Source: Patulibacter medicamentivorans
Lineage (GTDB): Bacteria > Actinomycetota > Thermoleophilia > Solirubrobacterales > Solirubrobacteraceae
Assembly: GCF_000240225.1 (NCBI RefSeq)
Contig: NZ_AGUD01000004.1
Span: 1 to 61,856, forward strand
Length of the DNA stretch: 61,856 nucleotides
Reading direction: 5' to 3'
The number at the start of each line of letters is the position of its first letter. Position 1 is the stretch's first letter. A model generated the notes under the pieces. It saw nothing but the letters and a program-made list of their open reading frames with translations, was not told the origin of the DNA and did no database searches. The translations under genes were made by a program, and so were the position numbers. This document shows, piece by piece, positions 16,222 through 24,540 of the stretch.

Positions 16222-17343
16222 CTAGTCGTCGCGCTCGAGCACCTGCACCCGGCGGCGCAGGTGCGCCGCCCACCCCGCCAGCAGGCCGGCGCCGCCCAGG
16301 CCGGCGATCCACAGCCAGGTCGCCGGCAGCCGGACGCCGTCTTGCGCGGTCGCCTGCTGTGCGAGGACCGGTGCTGCGCCCCCACCGGTCGGAGCGATCG
16401 CGCCGTCCGGCGTCTGCTGCCCGGCCGCCTCGCCCGTCGAGACGCCGCTCGTCTCGGTCGCGTCGCTGGCATCGGTCGCCCCTGCCCCGCCGCCACTGGC
16501 TCCCGCGGCGGAGCTCCCGAACGGGTTGTCGGAGCCGGGAGCGGTCGCCGGCGGGGTGGTGGAGGTCGTCGTGCCCGTCGGGCTATCGGTCCTGTCCCTC
16601 GACGGAGCCGACGGGCGAGGGCGCTGCGTGCCGCCTCCGCCGCTCGTCGCAGGGGCCGTCGGCGTCGGGGCGCCGGGCGCCACGATCGGGATCGTCGCGA
16701 TGACGTTCGGCTCGCCGGACTGCACGGAGCAGGCCCAGGCGAAGCTCCAGGTCACCGTCCAGTGGACCGTGGCCCGGGCCACGTACGCGACCGTCGCCGG
16801 CGTGCCGCTGAGCGGGTTGCGCGTGAAGCCGTTGCCGGGAAGCCGGATCGTGACGGCGCCGCGGGCGTCGGCCGGGATCCGGATCGTGGGGAAGGTCACC
16901 GGGCCGCTCGGCACCAGCGGGACGCGCGCCGGCTGGCGTCCCGTCGACCAGCGGTCGGCGGGGTGCAGGAACGTCCGGTCGCCGACGGTGACCTTCGCGT
17001 TCATCGTGTCGGAGATCGCGTCGACCCACTTGACGTCGAACTGGGCGGCGCCCGCGCTGTACTCGTCCGGCACCCGAACGTCGACCGTGCCCCGCAGCGA
17101 CAGCGACGCGCCGGGCGCCACCGACGTCGGGACGTTCAGGGTCATGCCCAGCCCGAGCGGCTCGTTCCGGATCGCCTCGCCGTTGCTGGCGACGCACTGG
17201 TAAGTCTGCTGGGCGCGCCGGGCCACCGTCTCGGCCTGGGCGCCGGCCGGGCTCGCGGCCAGCAGCGCGGCCGCCAGCGCGCAGGTCGGGCCGACCCGAC
17301 GAACGGCGCTCGACGGACGCAGGGTGGTGGTGCACCGGGTCAT
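16222..17343 (-). CDS. Secreted, C-terminally membrane-anchored protein, DUF6801-like (ABC operon accessory)
   Basis: 373 aa. Signal peptide with ALAAALLAASPAGAQA, then a beta-rich ectodomain opening with TYQCVASNG and PTSVAPGASLSLRGTVDV. A long Gly/Ser/Thr/Pro linker (about 235-325) leads to one C-terminal TM segment (TWLWIAGLGGAGLLAGWAA) and a short basic tail. The YxC...VxPG pattern resembles actinobacterial DUF6801-type secreted domains; that assignment is tentative. Same architecture as the next upstream gene, with which it overlaps by ATGA. Probably an extracytoplasmic partner of the MacB-like ABC system. Confidence 0.65.
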   Translation of the reverse strand: MTRCTTTLRPSSAVRRVGPTCALAAALLAASPAGAQAETVARRAQQTYQCVASNGEAIRNEPLGLGMTLNVPTSVAPGASLSLRGTVDVRVPDEYSAGAAQFDVKWVDAISDTMNAKVTVGDRTFLHPADRWSTGRQPARVPLVPSGPVTFPTIRIPADARGAVTIRLPGNGFTRNPLSGTPATVAYVARATVHWTVTWSFAWACSVQSGEPNVIATIPIVAPGAPTPTAPATSGGGGTQRPRPSAPSRDRTDSPTGTTTSTTPPATAPGSDNPFGSSAAGASGGGAGATDASDATETSGVSTGEAAGQQTPDGAIAPTGGGAAPVLAQQATAQDGVRLPATWLWIAGLGGAGLLAGWAAHLRRRVQVLERDD

Positions 17344-18419
17344 CGCGGATCCCCCTCGATCTTCGCTTCCTGCAGGCGCCGCCAACCGCCGAGCACCTGC
17401 CGGCCCATCGTCGTCAGCAGCGCCGCCAGCAGGACCCCGAGCACCCACGCCGGCACGACGACGTCGCCGTCGCCGCGCGTCGCGGCGGGCACCGGCGCCC
17501 AGACGGTCGCGCTCGCGGTCTCGGCGTCGGTGAACGGGTCCGGCTCGCCGGCGACGTCGCCGCTCGTCCCCGGGCCCGAGCCCGTCTCGGCGTCGGCGGT
17601 CAGCTCCGCGCCGCCGTCGGTTGCGCCGCCCGCGTCGCCGCTGTCCGTGCCGCCCGACGTCGCCGGCGCCGGTGCGCTGCGCGTGGTGGTCCCCGGACGC
17701 TCGGGCGTCGTGGCCGTGGTCGTGGTCGCGGGCGTCGTGGCGGCGGCCGGCGGCGGCGCGGGAGCCGCGACGATCGGGATCCGGGCGACGATCGCCTTCG
17801 GCGCCCCGGCCGCGCGGCAGGCCAGCGGCGTGTCGCGGAGCAGGCCGCCGTCGAAGCGGACGGTGCCGGTGAACGCGGCGTCATCGCCGCCGCCGTCGCT
17901 GGCCGCCGTCCCGTCGCGGGGCAGCAGGATCTCGACGTCGCCGGTCGCGTCCGACGGCAGGACGATCGGCGGCAGGGTGAGCGCGGCCGCGAGCACGAGC
18001 GGCTCGCCGAGCCCGGGGATCGACGCCGGCTCGGCGCGCACGTCGCGCAGGACGACGATCCGCTCGACGATCCCTCCGGGCGTCGCGACCCGCACGGGCA
18101 GCCCGATCGTTCCGGGCGCCAGCTGGGCACTGCGCGAGAGCGTCAGCAGCCCGGCCAGGGCGGGCGCGCCCGAGGTGAGCGTCAGCTGCAGCCGGCCGCT
18201 GGCGGTGAGCGTCCCGCCGGGCACGACCGTGGCCGCCGTGCGCAGGCGGACCGCCAGCTCGCCGGTGCTCGGGGCGAGCCCGCCGAGGGTCGAGCAGGCG
18301 TAGTCGCCGGCGCGGGACCACTCGGCGTCCTCCGCCGGCGCGGCGGCTGGGCCGGCCAGCGTCGCGGCCGCGACGCCGGCGACCGACAGCAGGGTGCTCA
18401 CGGGGCGGGTGCGGATCAT
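17340..18419 (-). CDS. Secreted, C-terminally membrane-anchored protein, paralogue-like partner of the downstream gene
   Basis: 359 aa. Signal peptide (STLLSVAGVAAATLAGPAAA, cleavage near residue 29), ectodomain beginning GDYACSTLGG with VVPGGTLTASGRLQLTL, a Thr/Ala/Gly/Asp-rich low-complexity linker (about 215-310), a TM helix (VVPAWVLGVLLAALLTTMG) and a short charged cytoplasmic tail. It matches its neighbour in layout but not in detail, so the two may form a heteromeric surface complex. Start ATG overlaps the permease stop (ATGA). Not recognised as any characterised family. Confidence 0.65.
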   Translation of the reverse strand: MIRTRPVSTLLSVAGVAAATLAGPAAAPAEDAEWSRAGDYACSTLGGLAPSTGELAVRLRTAATVVPGGTLTASGRLQLTLTSGAPALAGLLTLSRSAQLAPGTIGLPVRVATPGGIVERIVVLRDVRAEPASIPGLGEPLVLAAALTLPPIVLPSDATGDVEILLPRDGTAASDGGGDDAAFTGTVRFDGGLLRDTPLACRAAGAPKAIVARIPIVAAPAPPPAAATTPATTTTATTPERPGTTTRSAPAPATSGGTDSGDAGGATDGGAELTADAETGSGPGTSGDVAGEPDPFTDAETASATVWAPVPAATRGDGDVVVPAWVLGVLLAALLTTMGRQVLGGWRRLQEAKIEGDPR

Positions 18420-21034
18420 CCTTCGGCCAGGGCGCGGGCTGGCGACACGCGCGCGGCCCGATCGAGGGGCAGGAGCGTCGCGGCGCGGACCACGAGCAGC
18501 ACGGCGACCACCAGGACGACGATCGGCGGCACCGGCCATGCGTGGACGGCCGGCACGTCGAGCGCGGCGGCGACCCGGTCGACGAGCAGGACCGCCAGGG
18601 CCGTGCCGAGCAGCACGCCGATCGCCGTGCCGACGACGGTGACCGCGACGACCCGGCGCAGCAGCAGCGAGCGCAGCCGCCGCCGGTCCAGGCCGATCGC
18701 TCGCAGCGTGACGTGCTCACGACGCTGCTCGGCGACGGAGAGCGCGAACGTCGTCGCGGCGCCGATGATCGCCACCAGGATCGCGAGCGCCAGCAGGGCC
18801 GTGGCCGCCGTCCGCGCGGTCTCGATCGCGTGGGTGATGCGCGCGTCGGTCAGGGCCGGGCCGTCGATCGGCAACGGGCCGCCGAGGACCGCCAGGCCGG
18901 CGACCTCGGCGAGCGCCGCGGTCCGCTGCGGGCCGGTCCCGAGGCGGATCCAGGCGACGTGGACCTCGGTGCGCCGCGCCACCTGCCTCAGCAGCGCGGG
19001 GGTCACCAGGCTCGTCGCCGGCAGGTCGCGGACGTACTCCACCCGGAGGCCGTCGACCCGGCCGTGGGGGCCGCGCAGGCTCACGCGCGCGCCGGGGGGA
19101 TAGGGCGGGTACCCGGTCCGGGGCAGCAGCACGACGTCGTCGCGCAACCGGTGGACCGCGGCGTCCGCCGGGAAGACCGCGTCGAGGGCGCGCCGGCTGA
19201 CCCCGGCCACGCCGCCGGCCACCCGCACTCGTCGCCGGGCGCCCGTTCCGACGACGATCGCCTCGGGGCTGGAGCGCACGCCGACCGTCGCCTGCACGCC
19301 GTCGACCTGCCGCAGCGACCGCCGCAGCTCCGGCGCGACGACCTCCTGGCCCGACGGGGCGCCGAGCGTCAGGTCCGGCTGCGCGGTGCGGGCCAGCCGC
19401 GCCGAGGCCGTCTCGGCGATCGAGGCCGAGCCGAGCCAGGTGGCGCTGACGAGCGCCACCGCCACGACGACCGCCAGCGCCTCGGCCGCGGCGCGGGACG
19501 GCTGGTGGGCGATCGTCCGGGCGTTCAGGCGCCGCAGGACGCGACGGCCGGTCGCGCGCCGGGTGCCCACGGCCGCCACCGCACGCATCGCCGGGGCGAT
19601 CGACCCCAGCGCGCCCGCGGTCAGCAGCACCGTCGCGACGATCATCCCCGGCCAGCCGTCGAGCGCCAGCGCGGCGACGATCCCGGCCGCGAGCAATGAC
19701 GGCCCGACGAGCGACCCGACCGGGGTGGGGCGCCGCCCGGGCGCCTCCCGCAGGGCGTCGGCGGGCCGGATCCGGGCGACCCAGAGGGCAGGAACGGTCG
19801 CCGCGATCGCGGCCAGCAGGAGGGCCGCCCCGACGGCCGCGGCCAGCGCTCCCGGGTGGACGGTGAACGCCGCGCCGTCGATCCGGGGCAGACCGGGGAT
19901 CGACGCCGTCGCCGGCAGGCCGAGGCGGGCGAGCAGCACGCCGGCCGCCGCGCCGACGATCGCCGCGACCGCGGCCAGGGCCAGCACCTCGGCGACGATC
20001 AACGCCACGGCGACCGCCCGCGGGGCCCCGAGCGCCCGTAGCAGCGCGAGCGTCCGCCGGCGCGAGCCGAGCGCGACGGTGCTGGTCGTCCCGAGCACGA
20101 GGCCGGCGATCAGGAGCCCGACCGCGGCGAACGACGCGGCGACCGAGCTCAGCGCGACCGCCCGGTCGGCGTTGACACCGAGCGACGCGCTCCGCAGGCT
20201 CGACGCGGTCTCGGGCCAGCCGACCGGGGCGCGCGCGTTGACGACGTCGACGAGCCGGTCCGGGCTCGTGCCGGGCGTGGCTCGCAGCAGCACGGCGGTC
20301 GGCCCGACGGTGCCGGCCAGCGACTGGGCGACCGCCGGCGTCACCACGCCGTAGGGCGAGCGGCCGACCTGGAGCGACCCGCGGACGTCGAGCACCCCGA
20401 CGACGGTGAAGAGCGCCCGGCCGACGCCGGGCCGGCCCAGCGCGAGCCGGTCTCCGAGGCGGATCCGCAGCTCGTCCAGCGTGTCGCGCGTGACCGCGAT
20501 CTCGCTGCCGCTGACCGGGGAGCGGCCCGCCTCGAGCTGCTGCCAGACGAACGAGGGATCGTCGGCCAGGCTCTCGACGGTGATCCCGCGAACGCGGTCG
20601 CCGACCTGGACGGCGGCCTCCGCCTGGACGAAGGCGGCGGCGCGCTCCACGCCCGGCAGCCCGCGCAGCCGTGCCAGCTGCTCCGGCGCGATGCCGGTGC
20701 CGGCGGCGCCGGTGGCGCCGCCGGAGGACGTCGCGCCGCCGGCCGAGTCGGAGACGGCGCTCGTGCGGACGACGACGTCGGCGCCGCGACGGCCGGGCGA
20801 GGAGCCCGCCGGCCCGGCGTACTCGACGCCGGCGCCGTCCTCGATCGAGGTCCTCGCGCTGTCCCCGAGCACGAGCGCCGCGGTCAGCAGCGCCGCGCCC
20901 AGCGCGATCGTGACGCCGGTGGCCAGCGTCCGTCCGCGGTGCGCCCGCAGCTCGGCCCGCCAGAGCCCGAGCAGCGCCCGCCAGCGCGCGCGTGGCCGTC
21001 GACGCAGCCCGGGGCGTGTCGGGCCGTCGCTCAC
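18416..21034 (-). CDS. FtsX-like permease of a MacB/LolCDE-type ABC transporter
   Basis: 872 aa with a duplicated FtsX layout. TM1 is near 37-58 (GVTIALGAALLTAALVLGD), followed by a large extracytoplasmic domain to about 275 and a triple-TM FtsX core (VGLLIAGLVLGTTSTVALGSRRRTLALLRALGAPR onward). A second ectodomain and a second core come at the C-terminus (AATTFALSVAEQRREHVTLRAIGLDRRRL). Such permeases use ATP to move the periplasmic domain and extrude or release lipids, peptides or lipoproteins. Overlaps both the ATPase gene and the next gene by 4 bp. Confidence 0.85.
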   Translation of the reverse strand: MSDGPTRPGLRRRPRARWRALLGLWRAELRAHRGRTLATGVTIALGAALLTAALVLGDSARTSIEDGAGVEYAGPAGSSPGRRGADVVVRTSAVSDSAGGATSSGGATGAAGTGIAPEQLARLRGLPGVERAAAFVQAEAAVQVGDRVRGITVESLADDPSFVWQQLEAGRSPVSGSEIAVTRDTLDELRIRLGDRLALGRPGVGRALFTVVGVLDVRGSLQVGRSPYGVVTPAVAQSLAGTVGPTAVLLRATPGTSPDRLVDVVNARAPVGWPETASSLRSASLGVNADRAVALSSVAASFAAVGLLIAGLVLGTTSTVALGSRRRTLALLRALGAPRAVAVALIVAEVLALAAVAAIVGAAAGVLLARLGLPATASIPGLPRIDGAAFTVHPGALAAAVGAALLLAAIAATVPALWVARIRPADALREAPGRRPTPVGSLVGPSLLAAGIVAALALDGWPGMIVATVLLTAGALGSIAPAMRAVAAVGTRRATGRRVLRRLNARTIAHQPSRAAAEALAVVVAVALVSATWLGSASIAETASARLARTAQPDLTLGAPSGQEVVAPELRRSLRQVDGVQATVGVRSSPEAIVVGTGARRRVRVAGGVAGVSRRALDAVFPADAAVHRLRDDVVLLPRTGYPPYPPGARVSLRGPHGRVDGLRVEYVRDLPATSLVTPALLRQVARRTEVHVAWIRLGTGPQRTAALAEVAGLAVLGGPLPIDGPALTDARITHAIETARTAATALLALAILVAIIGAATTFALSVAEQRREHVTLRAIGLDRRRLRSLLLRRVVAVTVVGTAIGVLLGTALAVLLVDRVAAALDVPAVHAWPVPPIVVLVVAVLLVVRAATLLPLDRAARVSPARALAEG

Positions 21035-21792
21035 GTGGCGACGCTCGGCAGCTGCATCGTCGGGGCCTCGGAGGAGGAGCCGCCGTGGGCGACCAGCCGG
21101 CCGCGGTCCATCCGCAGGACGTCGTCCGCCCAGCCGGCGACCCGCGGGTCGTGGGTCACGACGACGAGCGTGTGGCCGTGCTCGTCGGCCAGCGAGCGGA
21201 AGAGTCGCAGCAGCGCCTGGGAGGCGTCGTCGTCGAGGGCGCCGGTCGGCTCGTCCGCGAAGACGACGTCCGGCTCGGCGATCACCGCGCGGGCGACGGC
21301 GACCCGCTGCTGCTGGCCGCCGGAGAGCTGGGCCGGCAGGTGGTCGAGGCGGTCGGCGATCCCCAGCTGCTCGGCGACCTGCTCGAGCCGCTCGGCGGGC
21401 GCCTCGTAGCCGTCGAGCTCGACCGGCAGCGTGATGTTGTCGCGGGCGCTGAGGCTCGGCACCAGGTTGAACGACTGGAAGACGAAGCCGATCCGGCGCC
21501 GTCGCAGGGCCGCCAGGCGGCGGTCGCCCAGGCGCGTGACCTCGACTCCGCCGATCCAGGCCCGGCCGCGGTCGGGCCGGTCGAGGGCGGCGAGCAGCTG
21601 CAGCAGGGTCGACTTGCCCGACCCGGAGGGCCCGGTGATCGCCGTGATCGCGCCAGCCCGGGCGGCCAGCGAGACGTCGTCGACGGCGACCACCGGCTCG
21701 CGCCCGCGCGGCGCGCGGAAGCTGCGCGTCAGGCCCTCGGCACGGACGGGTGGTTGGGCGTCTCCTTCGGCGCGACGAGAAGTTCGGGTCAC
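21031..21792 (-). CDS. ABC transporter ATP-binding protein, MacB/LolD type
   Basis: 253 aa. Walker A GPSGSGKST, Q-loop VFQSFNLVPSLSARDNI (typical of MacB/LolD), signature LSGGQQQRVAVARA, Walker B VVFADEPTGALDDD, H-loop VTHD. Start taken as GTG 21792, since there is no in-frame Met before the domain. First gene of the four-gene leftward operon (ATPase, FtsX permease, two anchored surface proteins). The GTG lies inside a candidate iron box shared with the divergent irtA promoter. Confidence 0.85.
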   Translation of the reverse strand: MTRTSRRAEGDAQPPVRAEGLTRSFRAPRGREPVVAVDDVSLAARAGAITAITGPSGSGKSTLLQLLAALDRPDRGRAWIGGVEVTRLGDRRLAALRRRRIGFVFQSFNLVPSLSARDNITLPVELDGYEAPAERLEQVAEQLGIADRLDHLPAQLSGGQQQRVAVARAVIAEPDVVFADEPTGALDDDASQALLRLFRSLADEHGHTLVVVTHDPRVAGWADDVLRMDRGRLVAHGGSSSEAPTMQLPSVAT

Positions 21793-21796
21793 CTTA
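21778..21796. promoter_or_regulatory. Candidate DtxR/IdeR iron box
   Basis: On the minus strand, 19 bp starting TAAGGTGACCCGAAC agree with the IdeR/DtxR consensus TTAGGTTAGCCTAACCTAA at 12 of 19 positions, including AGGT and the AAC of the second arm. It lies about 20 bp upstream of the irtA -10 element, overlapping where its -35 would be. That position would allow iron-dependent repression of irtAB. It also overlaps the GTG of the divergent ATPase gene, so part of the match is coding. Confidence 0.35.
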
Positions 21797-21816
21797 CTTT
21801 TGGAGTGTACCGCCGG

Positions 21817-21822
21817 TATGAT
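21817..21822 (+). promoter_or_regulatory. -10 element of irtA promoter
   Basis: TATGAT matches TATAAT at five of six positions in the 90-bp gap between the divergent ABC operon and irtA. No good -35 is seen, which fits an activator- or repressor-dependent promoter. Confidence 0.4.
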
Positions 21823-21841
21823 CGCCGCGTTGCCGAGCACT

Positions 21842-21860
21842 GCTCGCCCGTCGGGCGAGC
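21842..21860. repeat. Perfect hairpin in the irtA leader
   Basis: GCTCGCCC-GTC-GGGCGAGC is a perfect 8-bp stem with a 3-nt loop, 22 bp before the irtA ATG and downstream of the predicted -10. In the mRNA it would sit directly ahead of the ribosome binding site. An overlapping GAGC-ACT-GCTC dyad precedes it, allowing alternative pairing. Confidence 0.5.
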
Positions 21861-21882
21861 TCGACGAGAGGCGGGAGCCCGG

Positions 21883-24540
21883 ATGGCGCGGGGTTGGAGC
21901 GGGGCGTTGATGTCGATGTCGGGGGCCGGCGAGTGGGAGCTCGAGGTCCGCTCGATCACCGACGTGACGCCGCACTACCGACGGATCGCGTTCCACGCGC
22001 CGGGCTTCTACGACGGCGCGATCGAGATCGAGTTCTCGGCCGCGTCGTGGATCCGCCTCTGGGTCCCCGACGAGTCCGACCCCGGCCGCGAGCATCAGCG
22101 CGGCTACACCGTCGTCGAGAGCGACCCCGAGCAGGACGAACTGACGCTGGAGTTCGTCCTCCACCAGCCGGCCGGCCCGGCCTGCACGTGGGCGCGCAAC
22201 GCGACCGTCGGCGCGCGCGTGATCGCGACGCGCTTCGGGATCCAGCAGTTCACCCCGCCCGACCCGCCGGCCGCCGGCTACCTGCTGGTCGGCGACCCCG
22301 CCGGCATCCCCGGCATCAACGGGATCCTCGAGGTCCTGCCGCCGGACGTGCCGGTCGACGTCTACCTGGAGCACGTCTACCCCGACGACCGCGAGATCCC
22401 GATCGTCGCCCATCCCCGGCGCCGCCTGACCTGGGTGCCGCGGACGGGCGAGGCGGGAGCGCTCGCCGACGCGCTGACCGAGCGCGACTACGACGGCTGG
22501 TTCGGCTGGGTCACCTGCGAGCGCGACGCGGTCCGCGCCGTCCGCGAGCGTCTGAAGGAGTGGGGCTTCCCCCGCGGGGCGGTCAAGTCGCAGGCCTACT
22601 GGACGCTGGGCAAGGGCGCCGTCAAGGAGGGCGACGTCGCCCCGGAGCTGCCGCCGCCGGCCGCGGCGCCGATCACGATCGAGCCGGAGCCCGTCGTCGC
22701 GGCGATCGGCGACGGCGAGCCGGCCCCCGCGTCGATGGACGTCGACAAGCGGGCCGCGGGCTGGGCGGGCACGGCCGGCCGGCGGCTGCTGGAGCCGATC
22801 CGGCCGCTGCTGGTGGCCGCCGCGGTCGTGCAGGCGATCGTCTCGCTGCTGCAGATCGCGCCCTACGTCGTGCTGGCCGAGGTCTGCAGCCGGATCCTCG
22901 CGGGCGACACCGACGACCTCGGCGGACTGGCCTGGACGGCCGTCGCGCTGATGGGCGCCGGCAGCCTGCTGGCGATCGCGCTGGTCGCCGCGATGCACGT
23001 GCTGGACGCGGAGCTCGGCCACCGGATCCGACGGCGGCTCGTGACGCACCTCGGCCGCCTGCCGCTGGGCTGGTTCGACGATCGCAGCTCCGGGATCGTG
23101 CGCAAGGCCGTCCAGGACGACGCCGCGCAGCTGCACTACCTCGTGACCCACGCGGTCCTCGACGCGGTCGCCGCGGTCGTCGCGCCGATCGCGGTGCTCC
23201 TCTACCTGTTCGTCGTGCACCCGGGTCTGGCCGCGGTGCTGCTGCTGCCGCTGCTGGCCCTCTACGTGCTGATGCTGCGCGTGCTGGCGATGGCCGGCGA
23301 CGGCCGTCCGGTGTTCGAGCGCTACCGGGAGCGGGTCAGCGCCGAGTCCGTCGCCCTGACCGACGGCGCGGCCGTGATGCGGATCTACGACTTCGGCCCT
23401 GCGAGCCGGTTCCGGCGGCTGCTCGCCGACCGGATGCGGTTCTTCGACCAGTGGCAGGGACCGCTGACCGAGCCGAAGGCGCGCCAGGACCTGGTGGTCC
23501 GCCCGACGACGTCGATGCTCCTGATCGCCGGCGTCGGCGGCGCGTTCGTGATCGCCGGCTGGATGCAGCCGCACGAGCTGGTGGTCTTCCTCTTCGTCGG
23601 CGTCACGTTCGGCGCCCAGCTGCTGGCGGTCTCCTACGGCCTGATGGCGGTCTACGAGAGCCAGAAGGCGGCCGGCCGGATCGGCCTGCTGCTCGAGGAG
23701 GACGAGCTGCCGGTCGCCGAGCCGGAGGCCGCGAGCGCGCCGCCGCCGGCACCGGCGCCCGCGGACGGCCCGCCCGGCCGCGTGCGGTTCGAGGGCGTGA
23801 CCTTCGGCTACCGCGCCGACCGGCCGATCGTGCGCGACCTCGACCTGGCGCTGGAGCCCGGGACGCTGACCGCGATCGTCGGCGCCAGCGGCGCCGGCAA
23901 GTCGACGCTGGCCTCGCTGCTGGCCCGGTTCTACGACGTCGACGCGGGGCGGATCACGATCGACGGCGACGACCTGCGCGCGCTGCCGCCCGCCGAGCTG
24001 CACCGCCGGGTCGGCTTCGTGCTGCAGGGCAACTCGGCGGTCCGCGCGAGCCTGCGCGACAACATCGCCCTCGGCCGGCCCGACGCCGCGCCGGACGAGG
24101 TCGAGCGCGCCGCCCGCGCCGCCCAGATCCACGAGCGGATCGCCCGCGACCCGCGCGGCTACGACGCGGTCCTCGGCGAGGACACCTGGCTCTCGGGCGG
24201 CGAGCTGCAGCGGCTGGCGGTCGCCCGGACGCTGCTGGCCGACCCGCCGGTGCTCGTGCTCGACGAGGCGACCGCGTTCGCCGACCCCGAGTCCGAGCAC
24301 CTCGTCCAGCAGGCGATCAACGCCCTCGCCGCCGACCGCACGGTGCTGGCGATCGCCCACCGGCTGCCGACGATCGTGCACGCCGATCGGATCGTCGTGC
24401 TCGAGGACGGCGGGATCCTGGAGCAGGGGACGCATGCCGAGCTGCTGGCCGCGAGGGGCCGCTACCACGAGCTCTGGGCCGCCTGGTCGGCGAGCCACGC
24501 GCCCGCGGTCGCGACCGCCCGGGACGGAGCGGCGGCATGA
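21883..24540 (+). CDS. irtA: IrtA-like siderophore importer: FAD-binding siderophore-interacting domain fused to ABC TM-NBD
   Basis: 885 aa. Residues 15-240 are a siderophore-interacting (FAD/NAD(P)-binding) domain: HQRGYTVVESDPE, LLVGDPAGIPGINGIL, then AYWTLGKGA. An ABC-exporter-fold TM domain (about 300-580) and an NBD (630-870) follow, with Walker A GASGAGKST, signature LSGGELQRLAVAR and Walker B LVLDEATAFADPESE. This order is that of mycobacterial IrtA, which imports and reduces ferric siderophore with IrtB. GGGAG ribosome binding site precedes ATG 21883; ATG 21910 is possible. irtB follows with an ATGA overlap. No siderophore synthesis genes are in view. Confidence 0.85.
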   Translation: MARGWSGALMSMSGAGEWELEVRSITDVTPHYRRIAFHAPGFYDGAIEIEFSAASWIRLWVPDESDPGREHQRGYTVVESDPEQDELTLEFVLHQPAGPACTWARNATVGARVIATRFGIQQFTPPDPPAAGYLLVGDPAGIPGINGILEVLPPDVPVDVYLEHVYPDDREIPIVAHPRRRLTWVPRTGEAGALADALTERDYDGWFGWVTCERDAVRAVRERLKEWGFPRGAVKSQAYWTLGKGAVKEGDVAPELPPPAAAPITIEPEPVVAAIGDGEPAPASMDVDKRAAGWAGTAGRRLLEPIRPLLVAAAVVQAIVSLLQIAPYVVLAEVCSRILAGDTDDLGGLAWTAVALMGAGSLLAIALVAAMHVLDAELGHRIRRRLVTHLGRLPLGWFDDRSSGIVRKAVQDDAAQLHYLVTHAVLDAVAAVVAPIAVLLYLFVVHPGLAAVLLLPLLALYVLMLRVLAMAGDGRPVFERYRERVSAESVALTDGAAVMRIYDFGPASRFRRLLADRMRFFDQWQGPLTEPKARQDLVVRPTTSMLLIAGVGGAFVIAGWMQPHELVVFLFVGVTFGAQLLAVSYGLMAVYESQKAAGRIGLLLEEDELPVAEPEAASAPPPAPAPADGPPGRVRFEGVTFGYRADRPIVRDLDLALEPGTLTAIVGASGAGKSTLASLLARFYDVDAGRITIDGDDLRALPPAELHRRVGFVLQGNSAVRASLRDNIALGRPDAAPDEVERAARAAQIHERIARDPRGYDAVLGEDTWLSGGELQRLAVARTLLADPPVLVLDEATAFADPESEHLVQQAINALAADRTVLAIAHRLPTIVHADRIVVLEDGGILEQGTHAELLAARGRYHELWAAWSASHAPAVATARDGAAA

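Noticed and set aside
17580-17750. Apparent tandem repeats in the 17340-18419 gene
   Set aside because: They are low-complexity Thr/Gly/Ala/Asp codon runs of a linker and not a regular DNA repeat.
21031-24498. An 1155-codon minus-strand frame running opposite irtA into the MacB-like ATPase
   Set aside because: Only the last 253 codons encode a recognisable protein; the rest is antisense to irtA with low-complexity His/Arg/Asp sequence.
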